The notes under the pieces were generated by a model, which worked only from the letters and a program-made list of their open reading frames with translations, made no database searches and was not told the origin of the DNA. DNA of 64,000 nucleotides from Listeria costaricensis (GTDB taxonomy: Bacteria; Bacillota; Bacilli; Lactobacillales; Listeriaceae), in contig NZ_FXUT01000005.1 of the NCBI RefSeq assembly GCF_900183385.1, positions 1-64,000 on the forward strand, read 5' to 3'. The translations under genes were made by a program, and so were the position numbers. Positions 28,740 to 35,748 of this stretch are shown here, piece by piece (position 1 is the stretch's first letter; every line of letters starts with the position of its first letter).

Positions 28740-29747
28740 ATGTTTGGTAATACGACCATCGGGATCGACCTTGGAACGGCCAATATTCTAGTTTACAGCA
28801 AATCTAAGGGGATTATCTTAAATGAGCCTTCCGTTGTAGCACTTGATACAAAATCGAAACAAGTCTTGGCCATTGGTCAAGAAGCTAAAGAAATGATTGG
28901 TAAAACGCCCGCATCCATTGTGGCTGTCCGGCCTATGCGTGACGGTGTGATTGCAGATTTCGATTTGACGAGCGGCCTCTTACGGGAAATCATGCGACGG
29001 ATCACCAAAGAATCAGGCACGAGTTTTAGAAAGCCCAATGTGGTAGTCTGCACGCCAACTGGAGCCACCACAGTCGAACGGCGCGCCATTCAGGATGCCG
29101 TCCAATCAATGGGCGCCAAATCAGTCGTCCTGATTGAAGAACCTGTTGCAGCAGCAATTGGCGCGGATCTTCCGGTTGATGAACCGATTGCCAATGTGAT
29201 CGTCGATATCGGGGGCGGCACATCTGAAATTGCGATCATTTCTTATGGGGGTGTTGTCTCAAGCACATCCATCCGAACAGGCGGCGACCATATCGATGAT
29301 GAAATCGTTCAGTATATCCGCAAAAACTATAATGTGCTAATTGGTGAAGCCACAGCCGAACGGGTCAAAATGGAGCTGGGGTATGCGCCGATTGCCCATA
29401 CAGAAATCCATGCAGATATACGCGGTCGGGATTTGCTGACAGGACTTCCAAAAACGATTACCGTCTCCTCCACCGAGATTCAGGCGGCCATTGAAGAGAC
29501 GCTGAACAAAATTCTGGAAGCCATCCGAACGACACTTGAACAGTGCCCGGCAGAACTGAGTGGTGACATTGTAGACCGCGGCATCGTTCTTAGCGGCGGA
29601 GGCTCACTGATTCACGGCTTCAAAGACTGGCTGATCGAATTGATTGATGTTCCGGTACATATGGCGCCGAATCCAATGGAGTCTGTTGCAGTCGGCACCG
29701 GTCGCTCCCTTGAATACATCGAGAAACTAAATAAAACATTAAAATAA
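28740..29747 (+). CDS. MreB/Mbl-family cell-shape actin homologue
   Basis: A 335-aa bacterial actin forming membrane-associated filaments that guide cell-wall synthesis. It shows the nucleotide phosphate-1 loop [12 protein letters not shown], phosphate-2 [13 protein letters not shown] and adenosine motif [14 protein letters not shown]. It is a stand-alone paralogue without mreC or mreD, like B. subtilis mreBH or mbl; which of these cannot be settled here. The 200 bp upstream is A/T-rich with several -10-like boxes. Confidence 0.9.
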   Translation: MFGNTTIGIDLGTANILVYSKSKGIILNEPSVVALDTKSKQVLAIGQEAKEMIGKTPASIVAVRPMRDGVIADFDLTSGLLREIMRRITKESGTSFRKPNVVVCTPTGATTVERRAIQDAVQSMGAKSVVLIEEPVAAAIGADLPVDEPIANVIVDIGGGTSEIAIISYGGVVSSTSIRTGGDHIDDEIVQYIRKNYNVLIGEATAERVKMELGYAPIAHTEIHADIRGRDLLTGLPKTITVSSTEIQAAIEETLNKILEAIRTTLEQCPAELSGDIVDRGIVLSGGGSLIHGFKDWLIELIDVPVHMAPNPMESVAVGTGRSLEYIEKLNKTLK

Positions 29748-29751
29748 TAAA

Positions 29752-29790
29752 AAACTCGCGGTCTGGTCATCACTGGACGCGAGTTTTTTG
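29752..29790 (+). terminator. Rho-independent terminator
   Basis: Stem AAAACTCGCG with CGCGAGTTTT, plus inner pairs, followed by a T-run just after the MreB-like gene. Confidence 0.88.
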
Positions 29791-29842
29791 TGTTAAAATA
29801 AATCTATTAATTTGATGAAAAATACTAGGAGGAAAATCCAAC

Positions 29843-30349
29843 ATGCGCATCGCTGACCAATCACGTGACCAACAATTACGAACACTTCTCTCCATTTGCG
29901 GCTACCAACCTGAAAGGCAATTTCATCCACATGGCTTCAAAGAATTCGCTGCTCAAAATGGCTTTCCGTGGAGCGCTGCTTGCAGAATTTTTGTAAAAGC
30001 GTACGCCAATTTACCACATACGTGTATTTATTTGGGTGATGTGGCAGACGGCTGTGCCAAGTATGATTTTACGATGGACATTTCAGTCAAGGCGGCAAAA
30101 TTGGAGCAAGCAACGCCGGACTTCCAGAAAATGTGTGCACATTGCGAAGAGGAGCTGCTTCCTGTAGGCACATTCGGCTATTATTACCCTGGTATTCTGG
30201 CGCTGGACGGTGCTGGAAAACTGTACCTTTATCATGATTATGATGAACGGGTGGTTCAATATGACACGCTACATGAAGCGCTCGATGGCGAGTTGCAGAA
30301 AAACACGCTGGGATTTATCAGCCGAGTGCAGTTCTCAGTTATTGACTAA
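29843..30349 (+). CDS. SUKH-3-like immunity-type protein
   Basis: A 168-aa soluble protein. The pattern fits the SUKH-3 family of the SMI1/KNR4 superfamily: LLSICGYQPERQ near residue 14, a helix AACRIFVKAYANLP, then LLPVGTFGYYYPGILALDGAGKLYLYHD and a closing LHEALDGEL. SUKH proteins commonly act as immunity partners of polymorphic toxins. No toxin gene is beside it here, so it is an orphan. AGGAGG lies 10 nt before ATG. Confidence 0.65.
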   Translation: MRIADQSRDQQLRTLLSICGYQPERQFHPHGFKEFAAQNGFPWSAACRIFVKAYANLPHTCIYLGDVADGCAKYDFTMDISVKAAKLEQATPDFQKMCAHCEEELLPVGTFGYYYPGILALDGAGKLYLYHDYDERVVQYDTLHEALDGELQKNTLGFISRVQFSVID

Positions 30350-30373
30350 AGTGAACATCTGAATAAAAGACCT

Positions 30374-31402
30374 CTATGATTGAATCCGCTTGAACTTCAC
30401 CATACTATCAACCGAAGCAAGAACAATTTCTTCGTTATTCGCTACTGGCTGCCAGTTGAGTAGCTGTTTAGCTTTCGTATTGCTGATATCGCGGTTTAAT
30501 TTCAAAAGTAAAGCCGCCTCTTTCGCCTCCTGGTTAAATAAAGCCCCCAAGTTGACAAGCCAGTTTGGGACTCTTTTAGATGAAATTTTGGTGGCCAGTT
30601 CTGGGCGTTTTCTTTTTAGTAATTCTGCCATTTCCGGCAAAGTGATTTGACCGTCTGCCGAGGCAATAAAGCGCTCTCCATTTGCCTGCGGGTTCGTCAT
30701 CGCCCGGATATGCATGTCCGCCACATCCCGAACGTCGACAATATTGAGCGGGATATTCGGAATAGCTGAGCCGCTCAAAACACGTTCTAAAAGCATAAAG
30801 CTTCCCGAAATGTGGGCACTTAATGCCGGGCCAAAAATGGCGACAGGATTGATTGTGACAAATTCCAAACCGCGCCCTTCTTTTTGAATAAAATCCCAGG
30901 CAGCTTTTTCTGCTAATAGTTTCGACTTTTCATAAATAGAAAGACCTTTCTCGTTCGGATCTGTCCAATCGGCTTCTGTTGTCACAACATTTTTATCTTT
31001 ATTACTAAAGCCTACTGCCCCAAAATTCGATGTCATTACGACCCGTTTCACCTTGGCTGCCTTCGCGGCTTTAAGAATGCGCGTAATCCCCTCAATCGCC
31101 GGACGCATCACTTGCGCCTCTTCTTTCGGCACTTCAAAAAAGACAGGTGAAGCGACACTTAGCACATAATCACATCCATCCATGGCTTCATCCCAGTGGT
31201 CATCTTTTGATAAGTCTGCTTCGACAAATTGCAATTGTTCAAAAGAAGAAATGCCATTTTGCTTTAGTACATCAAGCAGCTTATTTTTGCTCGCCATGGA
31301 CCTCACTGTTGTCTTGACTTCATAGCCCTTTTGCAATAATTGAAAAATGATTTGTGTGCCAACAAATCCTGTTCCACCAGTTACTAATACTTTTTCTACC
31401 AC
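30374..31402 (-). CDS. NAD(P)-dependent epimerase/reductase (dihydroflavonol-reductase type)
   Basis: A 342-aa extended SDR with the cofactor motif TGGTGFVGTQIIFQLLQKGY, VASPVFFE near residue 85, and the catalytic SIYEKSKLLAEKAAW (YxxxK) near 155. The substrate is unknown; carbonyl or aldehyde reduction is likely by family. It starts at GTG. A MerR-type operator in its promoter and the divergent merR gene suggest that it is the regulator's target. Confidence 0.82.
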   Translation of the reverse strand: MVEKVLVTGGTGFVGTQIIFQLLQKGYEVKTTVRSMASKNKLLDVLKQNGISSFEQLQFVEADLSKDDHWDEAMDGCDYVLSVASPVFFEVPKEEAQVMRPAIEGITRILKAAKAAKVKRVVMTSNFGAVGFSNKDKNVVTTEADWTDPNEKGLSIYEKSKLLAEKAAWDFIQKEGRGLEFVTINPVAIFGPALSAHISGSFMLLERVLSGSAIPNIPLNIVDVRDVADMHIRAMTNPQANGERFIASADGQITLPEMAELLKRKRPELATKISSKRVPNWLVNLGALFNQEAKEAALLLKLNRDISNTKAKQLLNWQPVANNEEIVLASVDSMVKFKRIQS

Positions 31403-31455
31403 TATTACCGCCTCAATTTCTAATTGTAATGATTTGCTTTATCCGATATACTTAC

Positions 31456-31486
31456 TCTATCAGTTAGAGGATACTCTAAGTCAAGC
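31456..31486 (-). promoter_or_regulatory. MerR-type promoter/operator of the epimerase gene
   Basis: On the minus strand a TTGACT -35 is separated by 19 bp from TAGAGT. The spacer contains a perfect dyad, TTAGAG-TATC-CTCTAA (31464-31479). This is the architecture used by MerR activators. It lies between the divergent epimerase and merR genes. Confidence 0.78.
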
Positions 31487-31508
31487 TTTTTATTTAGGAG
31501 GCATTTCC

Positions 31509-31967
31509 ATGACCTATTCCATTACCGAAGTGGCCAACCATTTCCACATTTCGCCCTATACCATCCGTTATTATGAAAAAGAAGGGCTGCTTCCTTTTGT
31601 TTCCCGTAATAAATCTGGTGTTCGGGCATTCACAGAATCAGATATTCGCATTTTTGCGACCGTCTGTTGTTTGAAAGACACAGGGATGACCATTAAAGAA
31701 ATCCGCACCTATATTGAGCTGGTTATGCAAGGGCCAAGTACTGCCGAAGCACGAAAAAAACAATTGCAGGCTCATCGCGAGGAAGTTGTCGAACAGATTA
31801 ACCGACTGAAAAATAATTTAGCACAATTAGATGTAAAAATTGAAACCTATCAGTCGCCCGATGCTGAGCAGATTATTACGGAACAAATCAAATGGATTTC
31901 ACAAGAAAAAAATGCGGCTGGGCTGCGGTCAGCTTTTGATGACGCATCAAGTAACGCTAGTAGGTAA
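31509..31967 (+). CDS. MerR-family transcriptional regulator
   Basis: A 152-aa regulator: MerR winged helix at 1-70 (ISPYTIRYYEKEGLLPFV) and a long coiled coil at 80-125. There is no separate ligand domain and no metal-binding cysteine cluster, so it resembles the AdhR/YraB type that senses reactive aldehydes. I chose the ATG at 31509, which has TTAGGAGG 6 nt away, and not the upstream in-frame ATG. Divergent from its probable target. Confidence 0.88.
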   Translation: MTYSITEVANHFHISPYTIRYYEKEGLLPFVSRNKSGVRAFTESDIRIFATVCCLKDTGMTIKEIRTYIELVMQGPSTAEARKKQLQAHREEVVEQINRLKNNLAQLDVKIETYQSPDAEQIITEQIKWISQEKNAAGLRSAFDDASSNASR

Positions 31968-31991
31968 GCTGGCAATGACTGCTTTCCCATG

Positions 31992-32022
31992 AAAAAAGGA
32001 CCCGGTTTTAGGCCAGGTCCTC
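31992..32022 (-). terminator. Original terminator of the tRNA-Arg gene, separated by the ICE
   Basis: Hairpin 31998-32020 (GGACC with GGTCC plus inner GG/CC pairs) has a six-T run on the minus strand. Before insertion it would have stood 20-40 bp beyond the 3' end of tRNA-Arg, in the correct orientation. It now lies just outside the left attachment copy. It can also end the merR transcript. Confidence 0.7.
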
Positions 32023-32038
32023 TTCTTCATTTTCTTTT

Positions 32039-32059
32039 AAAACGTCCCCTGCAGGAATC
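32039..32059. repeat. ICE left attachment site (21-bp direct repeat)
   Basis: Identical over 21 bp to 63866-63886; the next base differs on both sides. The repeat equals the last 17 nt of tRNA-Arg plus 4 bp of 3' flank. Confidence 0.93.
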
Positions 32060-32104
32060 TCCCATGCCATAATAACAGTCTTTTCAAACATTTTGTGCGT
32101 TTTT

Positions 32105-32115
32105 TGTGCAACTAA
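32105..32115 (+). repeat. Candidate integrase arm-type site, left end
   Basis: TGTGCAACTAA, 46 bp inside the left core, recurs exactly at 63749-63759 inside the right end. A related CGTGCAACCAA is at 63737-63747. Paired short repeats inside both ends are expected of arm sites for an integrase with an N-terminal arm-binding domain. Otherwise 32060-32207 holds no gene. Confidence 0.5.
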
Positions 32116-32207
32116 ATTAGTTATCTTAGACTCAAAGGATACTTCTCCAAAAGCTTAAATCCTTTTTCAATACTATGATTAATCCATTTTATTTCCTTAT
32201 TATTAAT

Positions 32208-33392
32208 TTACTCCTTTCTAGTTAACAAATCATTAAGCTCTTTTTCCAATTTTTCTCCTAAATCGAATAATTCCTGAGTATCAGGTTTAGATTTTCTGGT
32301 AGTACTCATTTGAAGGGTCTGCCCATATTTACATAATTCATGAATATCAGCATCCTTCCAACCAGAAATATAGAAAATTTTTTGTGAATAAGATGGAACA
32401 ATGCTTCCATCAGGTGCTCTTCCAATACTTTCTATGGTTAAAGAATCGAATATCAGCTTTAATCCCTTATCAAAAGTTACAAAAATTGGTATCTCCTCAT
32501 AATTTGTCTGCTCCGACAATTGGCTAGCTATAGTTGGTAACGTCAAATCAATTGCAGCCCCATATAAACTATCTAAAACACCCTTTATTCCGTTTGTTCT
32601 GTTAATCTTTTTTAAAACGCTCTTGGCATTTCCTAGATAATGAATCCCAAAACTCATTGAAATTGGAGAAAAAACCCTTAATTCTTCTTCGCAAAAATTC
32701 AAAAAGATTTTGACTTTTGTTTTATCATCAATGTCTTTCTTGTCATATTTTAATAAATAAGCTTTTAATACAACTATATAAGTAATGATAGATTTCTCAT
32801 AAAATAATCCATTATCTTTTAAAAGAGGTATTTTACTTTTAGTTACTTCTCCATAAATTTTACTAGGTTTAGATATAAGATTATAATTAACATCTATGTC
32901 AAATAATTTTTCTATACATTGAACCATAAATCGATATTTCTCTTGATCAATGCTTCCATCTGTTTTATTCCTAGATGCCTCTTCACAAGCATATTGATAA
33001 ATAATACAGCATTTATGTTTTTTGATAATATTTACAGTAGATAAGAAAATTTTTTTCATTCCCCCATAATGTTTTTCAAATGCCGATGTATCCTTTTGAT
33101 ATTCTCTAATCATTATCGCCAAATTAGTATCTAATATAAACATGAACTTTCTTGAGTTGTTATCTTGAAAAAAAGATTCCTCATCAACCATACGACCTTC
33201 ATAAAATACCGTCGAAAAAGTTCCACTTGTAATTAACTCTAAAGCCTTATTTTCACTTAATTTTTCATAACTATCGAACCTCTCATGACTTTTTTTCCAT
33301 AGTCCATCAACTAATTCAAAATTATTTCGTGCCGTAAACTTAACTATTTTTTGCTTACCCTCTTCATTTATCATACCGTATTCTACAGGCAA
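32208..33392 (-). CDS. PIN-like domain protein, ICE cargo (possible nuclease)
   Basis: A 394-aa protein unknown to me as a whole. From about residue 83 it has a PIN-like layout: FILDTNLAIM (Asp-x-Asn), a Glu in YQYACEEAS near 136, an Asp in GAAIDLTLPT near 293, and an Asp in IFVTFDKGLKLIFD near 315. These four acidic positions are what a PIN metal site would need. The N-terminal 80 residues and C-terminal tail are unassigned. It starts at TTG about 8 nt after AGAGGTG. It is the terminal gene beside the left attachment site, is A/T-rich, and points outwards. A defence or toxin role is inference. Confidence 0.55.
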   Translation of the reverse strand: MPVEYGMINEEGKQKIVKFTARNNFELVDGLWKKSHERFDSYEKLSENKALELITSGTFSTVFYEGRMVDEESFFQDNNSRKFMFILDTNLAIMIREYQKDTSAFEKHYGGMKKIFLSTVNIIKKHKCCIIYQYACEEASRNKTDGSIDQEKYRFMVQCIEKLFDIDVNYNLISKPSKIYGEVTKSKIPLLKDNGLFYEKSIITYIVVLKAYLLKYDKKDIDDKTKVKIFLNFCEEELRVFSPISMSFGIHYLGNAKSVLKKINRTNGIKGVLDSLYGAAIDLTLPTIASQLSEQTNYEEIPIFVTFDKGLKLIFDSLTIESIGRAPDGSIVPSYSQKIFYISGWKDADIHELCKYGQTLQMSTTRKSKPDTQELFDLGEKLEKELNDLLTRKE

Positions 33393-33523
33393 ATTTATTA
33401 CACCTCTGTCCTTCTTATGATTTTAAAATAATGTTACAATTAGTAATTCAAAACGCCCATTTTCGTATACTTTATATGATAATTATACTATAAATCCATA
33501 AAGTCAGCACCATCAAGTTTCAG

Positions 33524-33571
33524 GTTCTAGTGGGAGGTAATCCCGTGGAGGTTCAAGTCCGCTCGGCCGCA
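33524..33571 (+). pseudogene. Remnant of a tRNA-Leu 3' half
   Basis: This 48-bp stretch matches the 3' part of Bacillales tRNA-Leu(GAG): the end of the anticodon arm, a long variable arm (GTGGGAGGTAATCCC), a T-loop TTCAAGT and the acceptor half CGGCCGC plus A. The 5' half is absent. A T-stem pair is broken (A opposite G), so it is not functional. It lies between the YolD-like gene and the PIN-like gene and looks like an old attachment-site scar. Confidence 0.75.
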
Positions 33572-33596
33572 TTTAGAGTAAGAAACAGAGATTACA

Positions 33597-34052
33597 TCAC
33601 ATTAATTCTGCGCCCATTATATCAGAAAACTTGAAAGTTCTAATTCTTTCATCCGGATTTTCAAATTGAACTTCTTGTCTCAAATAATTAAAGAAAACCG
33701 GAACAAGATATTCATAAGCTTTGAGAAATCCTTTATTGTCATATATTGTAAAATCATATATGTTTTTTGGTTTATAATTTACCTTCTCAAATACTTCTAT
33801 TCTGACTGACCAATTACGTTCTTTCGCATCCTTCAATGTGAACATAATATCTTGCATTTCCTGTTCGTCAAGCTCTCGTCGCTCAACAAGTTCACGAAGT
33901 TGCTCATTGATCTTTTGTTGATCCGTTTGTTCGCTTAAAATAAAGCCTCTGTATTTCAACATTTTTCGATCTTGATAAAGCATACTTCCTAATTCAGTTT
34001 CTGAAAAATCAAGATGCGAATAACGACCTTCATCCTCAACCATCGTAATCAC
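33597..34052 (-). CDS. YolD-like protein
   Basis: A 151-aa soluble protein. The segment LYQDRKMLKYRGFILSEQ near residue 26 and the ending RIRTFKFSDIMGAE resemble YolD-type proteins, which often lie near UmuC/UvrX-like polymerases on plasmids and ICEs. No polymerase gene is present here. The middle (residues 45-75) is a charged helix. Assignment is by pattern only. Confidence 0.5.
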   Translation of the reverse strand: MITMVEDEGRYSHLDFSETELGSMLYQDRKMLKYRGFILSEQTDQQKINEQLRELVERRELDEQEMQDIMFTLKDAKERNWSVRIEVFEKVNYKPKNIYDFTIYDNKGFLKAYEYLVPVFFNYLRQEVQFENPDERIRTFKFSDIMGAELM

Positions 34053-34145
34053 TCCTTTAAACGATTATACGAACAAACATTCCTTTTATCAATGGGTAAT
34101 TGTATTCAATTAACAATCGGATGCATCAATATATCCAATATATGA

Positions 34146-34175
34146 TTGACTGGAAAATGTTTGTAATGCTACTAT
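34146..34175 (+). promoter_or_regulatory. Promoter of a putative small RNA
   Basis: TTGACT (34146-34151), an 18-bp spacer and TACTAT (34170-34175) preceded by TGC, forming an extended -10. It points right, opposite to all flanking genes, and no ORF follows. Confidence 0.55.
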
Positions 34176-34180
34176 TATTT

Positions 34181-34266
34181 TGTGAGCATTCCCTTTTTCG
34201 CTCACAAATCTCCTGCTGTAATTACAGCAACCACACCAGCAACTTCATCATTGCTGGTGTTTTTTG
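34181..34266 (+). ncRNA. Putative ICE-encoded small RNA with three hairpins
   Basis: Directly after a rightward promoter come three hairpins: 34181-34187 with 34200-34206; the 16-bp palindrome 34214-34229; and a perfect 10-bp stem, 34233-34242 with 34251-34260, ending in six T residues. The predicted RNA is about 80 nt. Loop 1 holds UUCCCUUUUUC, and the linker between hairpins 1 and 2 exposes UCUCCU (34209-34214). Both can pair with Shine-Dalgarno sequences. No coding capacity was seen. Confidence 0.55.
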
Positions 34267-34269
34267 TAT

Positions 34270-34761
34270 TTACATATAAGATGCAACTATTGAAATGTTA
34301 TTTACCTTCCATTCCTTTTTTTCTTTAACAAGTTCTGTTCTTACAATCATGTGTAGCGAACTTGTTGTTCCAGCATAGGTATTTTTTACTTGAACGTCAT
34401 TCAAAAAGAGCGTTCGATCATTCGAGACTTTCTTCTCATACATCTCACTTGATGCAAGTTCTGAACTCACTTTAGCGTCGCTTGTCGGATAAGGAAAAGC
34501 AATATCCATTCCTTCATCCGTCAACATTTTTTTACATTGCTTTTTCTGTTCGTTTGTCGAGTCATACGTGAAGAACGAACGTAGAAACGCATCGTTCGTT
34601 TGTTGCGCTTCTACACTTATTTGTTCTTCTAAATCTGTATTCTGTTTTTGTACTTCCGATAGATCATTTTTTAATGATTTTATTTCTTGTTTGTCTTGAA
34701 TCATGAAGAAGCCCATTACTAGCACAAGCACGATACAGACAACGTTTAATAGGTATTTCAT
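34270..34761 (-). CDS. Conjugation-associated membrane-anchored protein
   Basis: A 163-aa protein with one N-terminal membrane helix (residues 3-22), a short coiled coil (25-52) and an extracellular alpha/beta domain. It ends in SLHMIVRTELVKEKKEWKVNNI, reminiscent of NTF2-like/VirB8-type folds. It lies 12 bp after the cwlT-like gene at the end of the transfer operon, where ICEBs1 has yddI. Function is unknown. Confidence 0.6.
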   Translation of the reverse strand: MKYLLNVVCIVLVLVMGFFMIQDKQEIKSLKNDLSEVQKQNTDLEEQISVEAQQTNDAFLRSFFTYDSTNEQKKQCKKMLTDEGMDIAFPYPTSDAKVSSELASSEMYEKKVSNDRTLFLNDVQVKNTYAGTTSSLHMIVRTELVKEKKEWKVNNISIVASYM

Positions 34762-34773
34762 TTTATCCTCCTT

Positions 34774-35748
34774 CTACATTCCTGGTGGACGTCCAAATCC
34801 GGCAAGATGTTGTCTCCAATAACCGGATGAAATATCACTGTAGCCAACGCCGGAGTCGTTTGAGTCATACATTTTTCCATTACCTTGATAAATTCCAACG
34901 TGAGTGATTGTTGCGCCAGCGTATGTTCCACTAAAAAATACCAAATCGCCCGCTTTTGCTTCGGACTCTTCGATAGACTGGCAATAATTATATTGTTCTT
35001 GTGCCGTGCGAGGTAAGCTGATCCCCGCAACTTGATAGCAGTACTGTGTCAATCCTGAACAGTCAAACCCAGTTGATGGACTAGCACCACCCCAAACGTA
35101 GGGGTCACCCTCATATTTTAAAGCTTCATTCATAACGGCAACTGCCACTCCGTCAGCTGGAATTCCACCTGAAAGGTACCTTTTAACATGCGGCACATAA
35201 TCTTTGTCACCATATCGTTTCCATCCCATTTTCATCGCTTGATAATCTGAAAACTCGTATGCAAGTTCTAAAGAATACTTGCCACCTCGACCGTCATTCA
35301 GCCACGAGATAAAGCCTGTACCAAAGTTGTAGCTTTGGATTGCGGTGTCTTGATCGCCATTCGCCATCTTCAAGCAACTAGCGTAATACTTTACACCCGC
35401 ATCAATTGACTCTGGTGGTTGCAAGCTATTAGGTGGAAATCCCATGCTTTCGCTTGACTGCATAACATCCGGCACGCGGCCACCTGATTCTTGCATCATA
35501 ATCGCTAAGATAACGTTGACTTGATCTGGAATACCATATTTATTACAAGCAAGGATGACTAGATCCTTGTAACGCAACACGTCTTGACTAAGACCAATTG
35601 CGTTAGTCGTCGCGTCTTCGGATGTTTCAGTAGACGAACTTGTCTCTGCTTCGTTACCGCAAACCGCAAAAATCAACCCGACTGCTATGAAAAAAAGAAG
35701 CAAATAGAAAGATAAGCTGCTAATAATTGCGAGTTTAAATCCTTTCAT
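34774..35748 (-). CDS. Bifunctional cell-wall hydrolase CwlT/TcpG
   Basis: A 324-aa exported hydrolase that opens peptidoglycan for the transfer channel. It has an N-terminal anchor (residues 8-30) and a lysozyme-like domain with the catalytic Glu in AIMMQESGG near residue 86. The C-terminal NlpC/P60 domain has its catalytic Cys in TGFDCSGLTQYCY and His in ITHVGIYQG. This two-domain order is that of CwlT of ICEBs1 and Orf14 of Tn916. It overlaps the VirB6-like gene by 14 bp. Confidence 0.92.
   Translation of the reverse strand: MKGFKLAIISSLSFYLLLFFIAVGLIFAVCGNEAETSSSTETSEDATTNAIGLSQDVLRYKDLVILACNKYGIPDQVNVILAIMMQESGGRVPDVMQSSESMGFPPNSLQPPESIDAGVKYYASCLKMANGDQDTAIQSYNFGTGFISWLNDGRGGKYSLELAYEFSDYQAMKMGWKRYGDKDYVPHVKRYLSGGIPADGVAVAVMNEALKYEGDPYVWGGASPSTGFDCSGLTQYCYQVAGISLPRTAQEQYNYCQSIEESEAKAGDLVFFSGTYAGATITHVGIYQGNGKMYDSNDSGVGYSDISSGYWRQHLAGFGRPPGM

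Noticed and set aside
33524-33571. A functional tRNA-Leu gene
   Set aside because: The 5' half (acceptor, D-arm, anticodon) is missing and one T-stem pair is broken.
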